The notes below the pieces were generated by a model. The model saw nothing but the letters and a program-made list of their open reading frames with translations, had not been told where the DNA came from and did not search any database. Positions 20,543 through 29,740 of a stretch of 64,000 bases of DNA are shown in pieces. The DNA comes from DASZIT01 sp963709665. GTDB lineage: Bacteria; Actinomycetota; Acidimicrobiia; Acidimicrobiales; RAAP-2. Every line of letters begins with the position of its first letter. The first letter of the stretch is position 1. The translations under genes and the position numbers were made by a program. The DNA lies in assembly GCA_963709665.1 (NCBI GenBank), contig CAVPWU010000002.1:744001-808000 (forward strand). Direction: 5' to 3'.

Positions 20543-21322
20543 GTGCCCGGGCGCACCTCGGACAGGACACCGCCAGCGACGAGGCCGTCGGGCGGTACCG
20601 GTCGGATGCACCTCGCCTCACGCTGGGTGCTGTGTTGCATCGCTTCCGTAGCCATGGCCTTGTTCCTGGTCGGGCCGGCCGGCGCCGCCCTGGTCACCTA
20701 CACGCCGGCTGACGACGCCGCCCCCCCGGTGTGCTCGGCCGACGCCGTCGCCTCGCCGACCGGCCCGGAGTGGAGCACCAGCGGCTTCCCGGACAGCTCC
20801 GCCACCTCCGGTGACACCACCACCCAGCAGGGACTGGACGCCGCGGTGTCGAGTGCCGAGTCGCTGGCGTCGTCGAACGGCCACCTCTATCCCGGCACGC
20901 CGACCGCCGTCACCACCCTCGAGGCCGACGATCCGAGCCTGACCTTCGTGTCGGACGGGTCGGCCGGGTCGCTGGGCCCGACCTCGCTGTCGGTCGACAC
21001 CGCCACCGACGGGGAGGGGATCATCCTGACCGCCCTGTCCTCCAGCGGCTGGTGCTGGGCGGTCCTCAACAACCAGGCCGAGGATGCCAGCGCCCTGGTG
21101 TCCGGGCCTCCCACCGAGCCCTGGCCCTCCTGCGCCACCGACCCGGGCACCTGGTACGCCGCCTACTACGTGGGCCCACCCGGCCCGCCGGCCAACCTGC
21201 CGGAGACCCCCGTCACCGTGGCCCTGCCGGCCCTGGCCGCCGGGATCGGGGGCGTGGCCCTCTACCGGCGACGACGGGACGGCCTCGGCCGGGGGCGGGA
21301 GGCGCGTCCTCCCCACCGGTAG
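20543..21322 (+). CDS. Secreted protein with LPETP C-terminal sorting-like signal
   Basis: A 259-residue protein starting at GTG 20543, which has a strong GGAGAGG 6 nt upstream (ATG 20606 is an alternative). A hydrophobic signal segment (about residues 27-46, WVLCCIASVAMALFLVGPAG) ends at an AXA-type site. The mature part is rich in Ser, Thr, Asp and Pro with four spread cysteines (PVCSAD, GWCWAV, SCATD) and no recognisable catalytic motif. The C-terminus has LPETP, a hydrophobic helix (VTVALPALAAGIGGVALY) and a basic RRRRDG tail, i.e. a sortase-type cell-wall anchor with Pro instead of Gly at the fifth position. Function unknown. It is divergent from uvrB. Confidence 0.6.
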   Translation: MPGRTSDRTPPATRPSGGTGRMHLASRWVLCCIASVAMALFLVGPAGAALVTYTPADDAAPPVCSADAVASPTGPEWSTSGFPDSSATSGDTTTQQGLDAAVSSAESLASSNGHLYPGTPTAVTTLEADDPSLTFVSDGSAGSLGPTSLSVDTATDGEGIILTALSSSGWCWAVLNNQAEDASALVSGPPTEPWPSCATDPGTWYAAYYVGPPGPPANLPETPVTVALPALAAGIGGVALYRRRRDGLGRGREARPPHR

Positions 21323-21323
21323 G

Positions 21324-21830
21324 TCACCCCGGGAGCCCGCCCCCGATCCGGGACGCCTCCTCGAGGGCGGTGGCCAGGGTGGTCAGCACGGCCTCGGAGG
21401 GAGCCCCGGAGTCGTCGAAGTCGGCACCGGTGGCGTAGACCACGGTGGGCACCGACCACCCCCCGACGCTGGCCACCGCCGCCCGGAGCCCGGTGTCGAG
21501 TCCCAGGTAGTGGATCGGCGATCCCCCGGTGGCCACCAGCACCACGCCCTTGCCGGCCAGGCCGTCCTGGGGGAGCTGGTCGAGCAGCACCTTCAGCAGG
21601 CCGCTGTAGGTGGCCCGGTAGATCGGGGTGGCCAGGACCACCCGGTCGGCGCCGGCGATCCGCCCCAGGGCCTCGTCGAGCGAGGGATGCCCGCCCCGTA
21701 GCAGGAGGGCGTCGGCGTCGATGGCGCCGATGTCGAGGACGCTCCCCCCACCCAGGCGGGCCGCCGCCTCGGCCAGGGCGTGGGTCTTGGAGGAGGCGGA
21801 CGGGCTCCCGTTGACGGCGAGCAGGGTCAT
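21324..21830 (-). CDS. NADPH-dependent FMN reductase-like flavoprotein
   Basis: A 168-residue flavodoxin-like protein. The N-terminal FMN phosphate loop MTLLAVNGSPSASSKTHALA, the mid-domain VLATPIYRATYSGLLKVLLD QL and the KGVVLVATGGSPIHYL segment match the NADPH-dependent FMN reductase family (SsuE/chromate-reductase-like). It would supply reduced flavin or reduce quinone-like acceptors in the cytoplasm. It ends 1 bp from the stop of the convergent LPETP gene. No sulfonate-utilisation genes are adjacent, so SsuE is not assigned specifically. Confidence 0.8.
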   Translation of the reverse strand: MTLLAVNGSPSASSKTHALAEAAARLGGGSVLDIGAIDADALLLRGGHPSLDEALGRIAGADRVVLATPIYRATYSGLLKVLLDQLPQDGLAGKGVVLVATGGSPIHYLGLDTGLRAAVASVGGWSVPTVVYATGADFDDSGAPSEAVLTTLATALEEASRIGGGLPG

Positions 21831-21860
21831 GGGACGGCGGGCGGCGTCATGGTCGGACCC

Positions 21861-22475
21861 TCAGGCGGGGGCGTGGGACTTGAGGACCACCAGGGCGTCC
21901 CACACCCGGTCGACTTCGGCCACCAGGTGGTCGTGGTCGCCGGCGTTGTCGATGACCAGGTCGGCGCCGTCCAGGCGGGTGGCGCGGTCGATCTGGGAGG
22001 CGATCCGGGCCTCGGCGTCGGCCCGGGACATCCCCCGGATGGTGGTCAGCCGGTCGAGGGCCAGCTCGATGGGGGTGTCCACCACCACCACGGCGGCCAG
22101 CGAGAGCATCTCGCGGTGGACCGGCTTCAGCAGCGGGATGTCGAGCACCACCACCTCGTCGGTGCCGGCCTGGGCGTCCTTCCGCTCGAGCATGGCCACC
22201 CCGATGGCCGGGTGGGTGATGGCGTTCAGGTCGGCCAGCGCCTTCGGGTCGCCGAACACCACCGAGGCCACCGCCGGTCGGTCGATCCGGCCGTCGGGGT
22301 CGAGGATGCCGTGCCCGAACCGGTCGATCATGGGCTGGTAGGCCGGCCCCCCGGGGGCCACCACCTCCCGGGCCACCCGGTCGGCGTCGATCAGCACCGC
22401 CCCGCGCTCGACCAGCAGCTCCGCCACCGTCGACTTGCCGGCCCCGATCCCGCCGGTCAGGCCCACCGCCAGCAC
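21861..22475 (-). CDS. coaE: Dephospho-CoA kinase
   Basis: A 204-residue enzyme for the last step of coenzyme A synthesis (ATP-dependent 3'-phosphorylation of dephospho-CoA). Walker A GLTGGIGAGKSTVAELL, DADRVAREVV, the lid-region LNAITHPAIG, VLDIPLLKP and the VVDTPIELALDRL segment are all typical; length is standard. Start GTG 22475, 10 bp after the methyltransferase stop on the same strand. CoaE genes sit near rpsA/polA/uvrB in several actinobacteria, in keeping with the gene content here. Confidence 0.95.
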   Translation of the reverse strand: MLAVGLTGGIGAGKSTVAELLVERGAVLIDADRVAREVVAPGGPAYQPMIDRFGHGILDPDGRIDRPAVASVVFGDPKALADLNAITHPAIGVAMLERKDAQAGTDEVVVLDIPLLKPVHREMLSLAAVVVVDTPIELALDRLTTIRGMSRADAEARIASQIDRATRLDGADLVIDNAGDHDHLVAEVDRVWDALVVLKSHAPA

Positions 22476-22485
22476 CGCCGGCCCC

Positions 22486-23298
22486 TCAGTCGGCCCGCCG
22501 GGGTCGCCCGGCGGTGGCGAACAGGACCATGGTGGTCGGGTCGAGGTGGTCGGTCACCGAGAAGTCGTCGGCGGTGATGCCGGTGGAGCCGCCCGAGTCC
22601 CCCCGGGCCATGACCTTGTAGGCGATCGGCAGTGCCCGGGTGTAGGCGGCGATGTACCACGAGCGGGGGATCCGGTGCCGGAGGTCGAGGACGTCGAGCC
22701 GGAGCACCTTGTTGGCCTTCACCCGCCGGGCGGTGAAGTCGGCCTTCACCGGGGCGGTGGGGTCGAGGCCCTGGACGGTGACGTCGTGGAAGTGCCGCCC
22801 GAGCATGGCCCGGAGCTCGTCGGGCTCGAACAGGTGGATGTGGAAGGGGTTCTCGAAGTCGGCCGGGGCGTTGGGGGTCAGGAAGAAGGCCGTCCCGTCG
22901 TCGGCCAGCACCCGGGCCAGCTCCCGGACGTGGCCCTCCGGCTCGTCGAAGTGCTCGATGAGGTGGGACGAGCACGCCCACCGGAAGCTCCCCCCGGCCA
23001 GGCCCAGGTCGAGGGCGTTCATCTGGGCCACCCGGAGCCCGGTGGATCCCCACCGGTCGCGGGCGAAGGCCACGGCGTCGGCGCTGTAGTCGACGCCGGT
23101 CACCGTCCGGCCCTCGGCCAACAGCCGGATCGACTCGAAGCCCTGGCCGCACCCCACGTCGAGGACCGCCCCGGGGCCGAGCCGCTCGATGACCGACCGG
23201 TAGCCGGCGGCGTGCAGGGCCAGCAGCGAGTCGGGGGTGACCCCCTCCATCGGCCGCTCACCGGTGAGCCGACGGGTGGGTGCGGGTGTCACCGCCAT
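22486..23298 (-). CDS. Class I SAM-dependent methyltransferase
   Basis: A 270-residue protein with a Rossmann-type methyltransferase domain: motif I VLDVGCGQGFESIRLL, acidic ribose contact TVTGVDYSADAVAFAR, and motif IV-like FRWACSSHLIEHFDEPEGHV, as in the UbiE/Methyltransf_11 group. The C-terminal ~100 residues (HIHLFEPDELRAMLGRHF, SWYIAAYTRALPIAYKVM) resemble methyltransferases of cell-surface polysaccharide clusters. The substrate is unknown. It is divergent from the AftD-like gene and close to the envelope block, which suggests, without proof, a glycan or lipid substrate. Confidence 0.82.
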   Translation of the reverse strand: MAVTPAPTRRLTGERPMEGVTPDSLLALHAAGYRSVIERLGPGAVLDVGCGQGFESIRLLAEGRTVTGVDYSADAVAFARDRWGSTGLRVAQMNALDLGLAGGSFRWACSSHLIEHFDEPEGHVRELARVLADDGTAFFLTPNAPADFENPFHIHLFEPDELRAMLGRHFHDVTVQGLDPTAPVKADFTARRVKANKVLRLDVLDLRHRIPRSWYIAAYTRALPIAYKVMARGDSGGSTGITADDFSVTDHLDPTTMVLFATAGRPRRAD

Positions 23299-23485
23299 GG
23301 TCCACCGCCCGGTCGTCGCACTCCGTCGTCACTCATCGGTCCCTCGCACCCATCCGTCCATCCCAGCCGGCCCCTGACCTCGTCCACTCCCGATCGTCGA
23401 CTCCGATCGTCGACCCACCCGAGGGCGGCCGACGACCCGGCCGACCGGGCCGGTGACGTGACGCGACGGGAGGTGTCCGGTTGTT

Positions 23486-23502
23486 TACACTACCGATCAC
23501 TC
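23486..23502 (+). promoter_or_regulatory. Putative promoter of the AftD-like gene (near-leaderless)
   Basis: TACACT (23486-23491) within TTGTTTACACTACC is a good -10 match; transcription would begin at about 23498, only ~5 nt before the GTG start at 23503. No Shine-Dalgarno precedes that GTG, consistent with a leaderless or near-leaderless message, which is common in actinobacteria. No clear -35 is seen. Confidence 0.4.
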
Positions 23503-26500
23503 GTGCCGGATCCCGAATCAGTTCCTCCCGCGGCCGCCGGCGCTCCGACCGGCCGGGCCCGCGGTCTCTACCAGCGACTCCGCTCCCCCAGTGGCCTGCG
23601 GACCGCCGTCGACTACCTGGCCGTGGCGGTGCTGGCCCTGGTGCCCATGCTGGCCTCCCGGCCCGGCACGGTGACCGACGACACCAAGACGTACCTCTAC
23701 CTCGACCCCGGCCGGTACGTCCGCCAGGCGGTCTCCCTGTGGGACCCCGGGGTGGGACTGGGTACCGTCACCCACGAGAACATCGGCTACCTCCTGCCGA
23801 TGGGCCCCTTCTACTGGGTGCTGGCCGAGCTCCACACCCCCCTGTGGGTGGCCCAACGGCTGTGGATGGCCACGCTCCTGTTCGCCGCCGGGGCCGGGGT
23901 GATCTACCTCTGCCGGACCCTCGGCCTCACCGGGCCCGGGCGGTACGTGGCCACCGTCGGCTTCATGTTCACCCCCTACGTGCTCCAGTACGCCGGGCGC
24001 ATCTCGGTGATCCTGCTCCCCTGGGCCGGTCTTCCCTGGATGATCGCCTTCGTGGTGCTGGCCCTCCGGCGGGGGGGCTGGCGGTACCCGGCGCTCTTCG
24101 CCCTGGTGGTGGCCCTGGTCAGCGGCATCAACGCCAGCTCCATCCTCTACGTGGGGGTGGGGCCCGCCCTCTACGTGCCCTACGCCGTGCTGGTGACGCG
24201 GGAGGCCACCTGGCGCCGGGCCTGGTCGGTGGTGTGGCGGGTGGGGCTGCTGAGCGCCCTCGTCTCCCTGTGGTGGGCGATCGGCCTGGAGGTGGAGGCC
24301 GCCTACGGGGTCAACGTCCTGAAGTACACCGAGACGGTCCAGGCCACCAGCCAGGCGTCGGTGGCCTCGGAGATCGTCCGCGGCCTGGGGTACTGGTACT
24401 TCTACGGGTCGGACCGGGCCGGCCAGTGGACCCAGGCGTCGGTGGCCTACACCCAGGACACCTGGCTGATGGCCATGAGCTTCGTGGTCCCGGTGCTGGC
24501 CTTCCTGTCCGCCGCCCTGGTCCGGTGGCGCCAGCGGGCCTACTTCGCCCTCCTGGTGGTGGTGGGCATGGTGCTGGCCGTCGGGGCCTTCCCCTACGCC
24601 GACCCCACCGGCGTGGGCTCGCTGCTCAAGGCCCTCATGGTGGACACCACCGCCGGGCTGGCCATGCGCTCCACCGACCGGGCGTCGCCCCTGATCCTGC
24701 TCAGCCTGGCCATGTTCCTGGGGGCCGGCGTCTCCGCCGTGGCGCGGCGGGTCCGGAGGACCGGGCTGGTGGTGGGGCTCTTCGCGCTGGCGGCGGTGGC
24801 CGGGGCCACCGTCCCGCTGTGGACCGGCGCCATCATCGCCAACGGGTTCACCCAGCCGGCCACCGTGCCCTCCTACGTGCAGCAGGCGGCCACCGCCCTC
24901 GACGCCACCCACCCGGGCACCCGGGTCTACGGGCTCCCGGGCAACAACTTCGCCGCCTACCGGTGGGGTGACACCATCGACACCGTCTGGCCGGGCCTGC
25001 TGACCCGCCCGTTCGTCACCCACGAGCAGCAGATCATGGGCTCGCTGGCCACCGCCGACGTCCTGAACGCCACCGACAACCCGCTCCAGAACGGGGTCGA
25101 GCAGTGGAACACCCTGGCCCCCATGGCCTCCCTGATGAGTGCCGGGGACGTGCTGGTCCAGTACGACCAGCAGTTCGAGCGGTACGACGTGCCCAACCCC
25201 CAGCAGGTCGCCCTGGGGCTGTCCACCACCCCGGCCGGGCTCTCGGACCCGGTGAGCTACGGGACCCCGGTCCCCAACATCTCGAGCGTGCCGTTCCTCG
25301 ACGAGCAGGCGCTGTCCCGGCCGACCAACCAGGGGTGGACCGCCCCCCTGGTCTCCTACACGGTGGACAACCCCCGCCCCATCGTCCGGACCGAGTCCCT
25401 GGCCCACCCGCTGGTGGTGGCCGGGGACGCCGACGGGCTGGTCAGCGCCTCGGCGGTTGGGCTGCTGGCCGGGAACCCGACCATCGTCTACGCCGGCACC
25501 CTCGACACCGATCCGAAGCTCCGGTCCAAGGTGCTGGGCGGTCCGGCCGACCTGGTGGTCACCGACACCAACCGGAAGCAGGCCTTCGAGTGGAACACCC
25601 TGTCGGAGAACCAGGGGTACACCGAGACGGCCACCCAGGGCGCCGATCCCAACGACCAGAAGGACGCCCCCATCGACCTGTTCCCCGAAGGCACCGCCCG
25701 ACGCCCAGACCACCGCGGTGCTGGCCGGGGTGGACTCGGTGACCGCCTCCACCTACGGCTCGTCGATCACCTACCTCCCGGAGGACCAGCCGTCCGCCGC
25801 CCTCGACGGGAACCCCAAGACCGCCTGGGTGGCCGACTCCTTCGTCCCCCCCACCGGCCAGTGGTGGCAGGTGAAGCTGACCCGTCCCACCACGGTGGGG
25901 ACCCTCCGGCTGACCCAGCCCACCGGCACCGACGCCAACCGGTGGATCTCCCAGGTGCGGCTGACCTTCGACGGGAAGGACCCGGAGACCGTCGACCTCG
26001 GCCCGGCGTCCCGGGCCCCGGGGGGCCAGGCGGTTACCTTCGTCCCCCGCACCTTCTCCACCCTCCGGATCACCATCACCGGCTACCAGGTGTCCGCTGA
26101 CCACGGGGCCGCCATCTACGAGACGGCGGTGGGGTTCGCCGAGGTGGGGATCCCCGGGGTCCAGGTGGACGAGACCATCTCCATGCCCCAGGACCTCCTG
26201 CGGGCGGCGGGCCCGTCGTCCCAGGCCGACCCCTTGACGCTGATCATGACCCGGATCCGGACCTCGGGGTTCCCACCCCGGACCGACCCGGAGCCGACGC
26301 TGTCGCGGACCTTCTGGCTCCCCACCACCCGCACCTTCTCGCTCACCGGAACCGCCCGGATCTCCACCCTGGTCCCCGACGACGAGGTCGACCGCCTGGT
26401 GGGCCGTCCCGGCTCCGACCACACCGGCCTGGTGGCCTACTCCGAGGGCCGGCTGCCCGGGGACGTCAGCAAGGGGGCCATCAACACGCTGGACGGCGAC

Positions 26501-28151
26501 ACCGCCACCATCTGGGAGCCGGGGTTCGGGGCCAGCCACCAGGCGGGGGCGTGGCTCGAGTACGACCTCCCCAAGCCGGTGACCTTCGACTCCATGGACC
26601 TGAAGGTGGTGGCCGACGGCGAGCACTCCGTGCCCACCTCCCTGACCGTGTCCACCGCCTCCGGCTCCGACCACCTGACCCTCCCCCCCATCGCCGACGG
26701 TCGGGTGGCGGGTTCGGTGGTCGACGTGCCGCTGACCTTCCCCTCGCTCACCGGGCAGACCGTCCGGATCACCTTCGACACCGTCCGCCTGCAGGACACC
26801 GTCAACTACGACTCCGAGTCCCCCGAGGCCATGCCGCTGGGCATCGCCGAGGTGGGAATCGCCCCCCTGGAGGCCCTCTACCGCCCGGTCCCGACCGACA
26901 TCCCCGCCACCTGCACCAACACCCTGCTGTCGGTGGACGGCTCCCCGATCTGGGTGGACGTCTCGGGAACCTCGGCGGCGGCCCTGGCCCGGGACGGCGC
27001 TGGACGTCGCCCTCTGCGGCCCGGACGCCGGGGGCCTGACCCTGGGGCCGGGGAACCACACGGTGGAGTCGACCTCCGGCCAGACGGCCGGGTTCGACAT
27101 CGACCAGCTGGCCCTGGCCTCGGCGGCCGGCGGCGCCGCCGCCCCGGTGTCCACCGGCGGTCAGCTCCCCGCCGTCCCGGTCTCCGCCACCCCGCCGGCC
27201 ACCGTCACCAGCCAGACCGCCACCACCCTCCACGTCGACGTGGACGGCGTCACCCCCGCCACCGCCCCGTTCGTCCTGGTGATGGGCCAGAGCATCAACG
27301 CCGGCTGGCAGGCCACCGTGGACGGGCACTCGCTGGGGGCGCCCACCCTGGTGGACGGCTTCGCCAACGGATGGACCGTCGACCCCGCCGCCCTGGCCGG
27401 CGACCTCGCGGGCGGTCGCCTGGTGGTGACGCTGCGGTGGGTCCCGCAGCGGCGGGTCAACGTGGCCCTGATCGTCTCGGCGCTGACCATCGCCGCCTGC
27501 CTGGTCCTGGCCTTCCTCCCCCGGCGGCGGCGACGGCTGCCCCGGCGGCCCGGGTGGCTCCCGCGGTCGGGTGGGTGGGGGAGGCTCCGCTGGCCGTCCC
27601 GCTGGCGACGGAGGGAGGAGGACGTGCCCCTTCCCGTCCACGCCGACGACCAGCCCCTCGTGGCGGTGCCGTTCGGCTCCGAGGGCCCGCGGTCACCGGT
27701 GCTGGTGGCCGTGGCCGTCGGCCTGGGGACCGGGGCGGTGGCGGCCGCCATCACCGCACCCCGGCCCGGCCTGGTGGTGGGGGTGGCCACCGCCGTGGTG
27801 CTGCTGGTCCCGCGGGCCCGCTTCCTCCTGGGGCTGGCGGCGGTGGGGCTGGTGGCCGCCGGGGGGGTCTACGTGTTGGTCGAGCAGGCCCGCCACCTGT
27901 ACATGGCCAGCGGGACGTGGCCGGCCAACTTTGGCACCGCCGGCAACCTGGTGTGGGCGGGGGTGGTCTTCCTCGGCGCCGACGCCACCGTCGAGGTGGT
28001 CGGGCGGTGGCGGGCCCGTCGGATGCGGGGGCCCACCTACCGGGGGACCCCGCCCGACGAGGGAGGCTCCACCTCGGACGCCGGGGTGGAGCCCGTCGCC
28101 GACCCGGAGCTGGACCCCGCGGGCGGGAGCCAGGTCGAGCCCGTCGCCTGA
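23503..28151 (+). CDS. AftD-like alpha-(1->3)-arabinofuranosyltransferase (DUF3367 GT-C), two frameshifts in this sequence
   Basis: A very large membrane glycosyltransferase of about 1,548 residues. The N-terminal GT-C part has many membrane helices and the early acidic motif SRPGTVTDDTKTYLYLDPGR, as in mycobacterial AftD, which adds arabinofuranose to arabinogalactan/lipoarabinomannan. Large extracytoplasmic domains follow, including discoidin-like (F5/8 type C) modules at about 25730-26160 and 26380-26870 (SAALDGNPKTAWVADSF, NTLDGDTATIWEPGFG), then C-terminal membrane helices (27440-27990). The frame breaks at about 25688-25700 (before PPDAQTTAVLAG) and about 26996-27000 (before LDVALCGPDAGG), each looking like one extra base. 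A second reading would call it a pseudogene, but conserved sequence on all three segments argues for indel errors. It heads the envelope-polysaccharide block. Confidence 0.85.
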
Positions 28152-28225
28152 CGGCGGACCCGGGCCCCGCCCCCGACCCCGACCCCGCCGGGGGGCGAGG
28201 CCACCCGAGGCCGGACCGCCACGCC

Positions 28226-28255
28226 GGCTCCCGCCGGGCGCTCCCGGTGGGAGCC
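28226..28255. terminator. Strong bidirectional hairpin between convergent genes
   Basis: GGCTCCC (28226-28232) pairs with GGGAGCC (28249-28255), and CCGGG pairs with CCCGG inside, joined by a G-T wobble, giving a ~13-bp stem with a CGCT loop. It lies between the AftD-like gene stop and the GT4 stop. It lacks a T-tract. Confidence 0.6.
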
Positions 28256-28261
28256 GACCGC

Positions 28262-29650
28262 TCAGCCCCGACGGCGGGCGATGGCCTCGGCGGCCAGCAC
28301 GGCCAGGGCGCCCCGGGCGGTGGCGTCCCACGAGAAGCGGGAGGCGTGCTCCACGGCGCCGATGCCCAGACGCTTGCGGAGGACCTCGTCGGACAGCGCC
28401 GAGTCAAGCGTGCCCACCAGGTCGTCCCGGTCGTCGAAGAGCAGCCCCGACCAGCCCTCCACCACCGCGTCCCGGTGGCCGCTGATGCGGGACGCCACCG
28501 CCGGGGTCCCGCAGGCCCCGGCCTCGGTGACGGTCATCCCCCAGCCCTCGCGCAGGGAGCTCGAGGCCACCAGCCACGCCCGGCGGTAGAGGTCCACCAG
28601 GGCCTCGTCGTCGACGAAGCCGGGCAGGCTGATCCACGACTCGGCACCGTGGGACCGGACCAGCGCCTCGAGCGACGACCGCTCGTATCCCTCGCCGACG
28701 ATCTGGGCGGTGAGGTCGGGCTGGCGGGCCTTCACCCGGACCAGCGCCTCGATCAGCAGGTCGAACCGCTTCACCGGCACCAGGCGACCGACCGCCACCA
28801 CCAGCGGCACCTCGGAGCGCTCGCCCCCCGGCGTGAACCGCGCCTCCACCCCGGGGGGCGAGACGACCACCCGTTCGGCCGGGATACCCAGTCGGTCGAT
28901 GATCTCCTCCTTGGCGGAGGTCGACAGCGTGACGATCCGGCTCCGGCGGTAGACCGGCGGCGCCAGCCGGTGCTCGATGGCGTAGCCCAGCTCGGCCAGC
29001 CCGTTGGGCAGCACCATCTTCCACATCTCGGCGTGGACGTGGTGGAGGAAGACCACCCGTGGGCACCGGGCCCACAGGGGCGAGAGGAAGGGCATGCCGT
29101 TCCAGATCTCCACCAGGCCGTCCCCCGAGCCCACCCGTCCGAGGACCCCGCTGGCCATGGTGTGCGGGAAGACCGAGTACCGCCCGGACCGGCGGTTGAC
29201 CCGGTAGCCGTCCCGCCGCACCACCTCGCGGGCCCCGGTGAACGAGGAGGTGGTCATGGTCAGGTCGATACCCGCCTCGGCCCAGGCCGACAGGATCCGG
29301 TGGGCGTGGAGCTCGGATCCCCCGGCCTCCGGGTCGTCGAAGTCGCGCCAGGCCACCACGTCGACCCTGTGGAGGCCGCCGAGGGCGGCGATCTCCTCGA
29401 GGGAGAGGTCACGGAACCGTCGGAGCTCGGGCTCCTCGAACGGCGAGGCGGTCGGGTGGGAGGCGGACTCGCCGTCGGGCGTCTCGGCCAGCGGGAGTCC
29501 CAGGCCGTCGAGGTCCCGATCCTCCCCCGGGTCCGGGTGGTCGGGTCGTCGGGTGCCGCCGGAGGCCGGAACGGCGCTCAGCGGGCGCACGGGGGCGCCC
29601 GGGGCGGATCCACCCCACTCCGCGGTCTCGTGGCCGGTCACACGCCTCAT
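28262..29650 (-). CDS. GT4-family (GT-B fold) glycosyltransferase
   Basis: A 462-residue protein with a ~90-residue low-complexity N-terminus and then a two-domain GT-B fold. N-domain: RVDVVAWRDFDDPEAGGSEL (glycine-rich acceptor loop with His following) and VVFLHHVHAEMWK. C-domain: VVAVGRLVPVKRFDLLIEAL, ISLPGFVDDEALVDLYRRAW and the nucleotide-sugar motif SLREGWGMTVTEAGACGTPAVA, with the E-x7-E type glutamates of GT4. It would transfer a sugar from a nucleotide donor in the cytoplasm to an envelope glycan intermediate. A promoter precedes it at 29707-29733. Donor and acceptor are unknown. Confidence 0.88.
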   Translation of the reverse strand: MRRVTGHETAEWGGSAPGAPVRPLSAVPASGGTRRPDHPDPGEDRDLDGLGLPLAETPDGESASHPTASPFEEPELRRFRDLSLEEIAALGGLHRVDVVAWRDFDDPEAGGSELHAHRILSAWAEAGIDLTMTTSSFTGAREVVRRDGYRVNRRSGRYSVFPHTMASGVLGRVGSGDGLVEIWNGMPFLSPLWARCPRVVFLHHVHAEMWKMVLPNGLAELGYAIEHRLAPPVYRRSRIVTLSTSAKEEIIDRLGIPAERVVVSPPGVEARFTPGGERSEVPLVVAVGRLVPVKRFDLLIEALVRVKARQPDLTAQIVGEGYERSSLEALVRSHGAESWISLPGFVDDEALVDLYRRAWLVASSSLREGWGMTVTEAGACGTPAVASRISGHRDAVVEGWSGLLFDDRDDLVGTLDSALSDEVLRKRLGIGAVEHASRFSWDATARGALAVLAAEAIARRRG

Positions 29651-29706
29651 CCCCTGGTTACTCCCCTGGTCCCGTTGCCACGTGCGGCCTGCCGTCCGCT
29701 GAGGTG

Positions 29707-29733
29707 AGTGTACCCCGCCCCCCCTTTTGTCAC
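29707..29733 (-). promoter_or_regulatory. Putative promoter of the GT4 gene
   Basis: On the minus strand TACACT (29712-29707) follows GTGACA (29733-29728) with a 15-bp spacer containing a G7 run. The same TACACT hexamer appears before nadA and the AftD-like gene. Spacing is shorter than ideal. Confidence 0.4.
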
Positions 29734-29740
29734 GGATTTG

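Noticed and set aside
23518..25752. Minus-strand long open frame opposite the AftD-like gene
   Set aside because: No recognisable domains, Gly/His-rich composition, exactly antisense to a conserved membrane protein.
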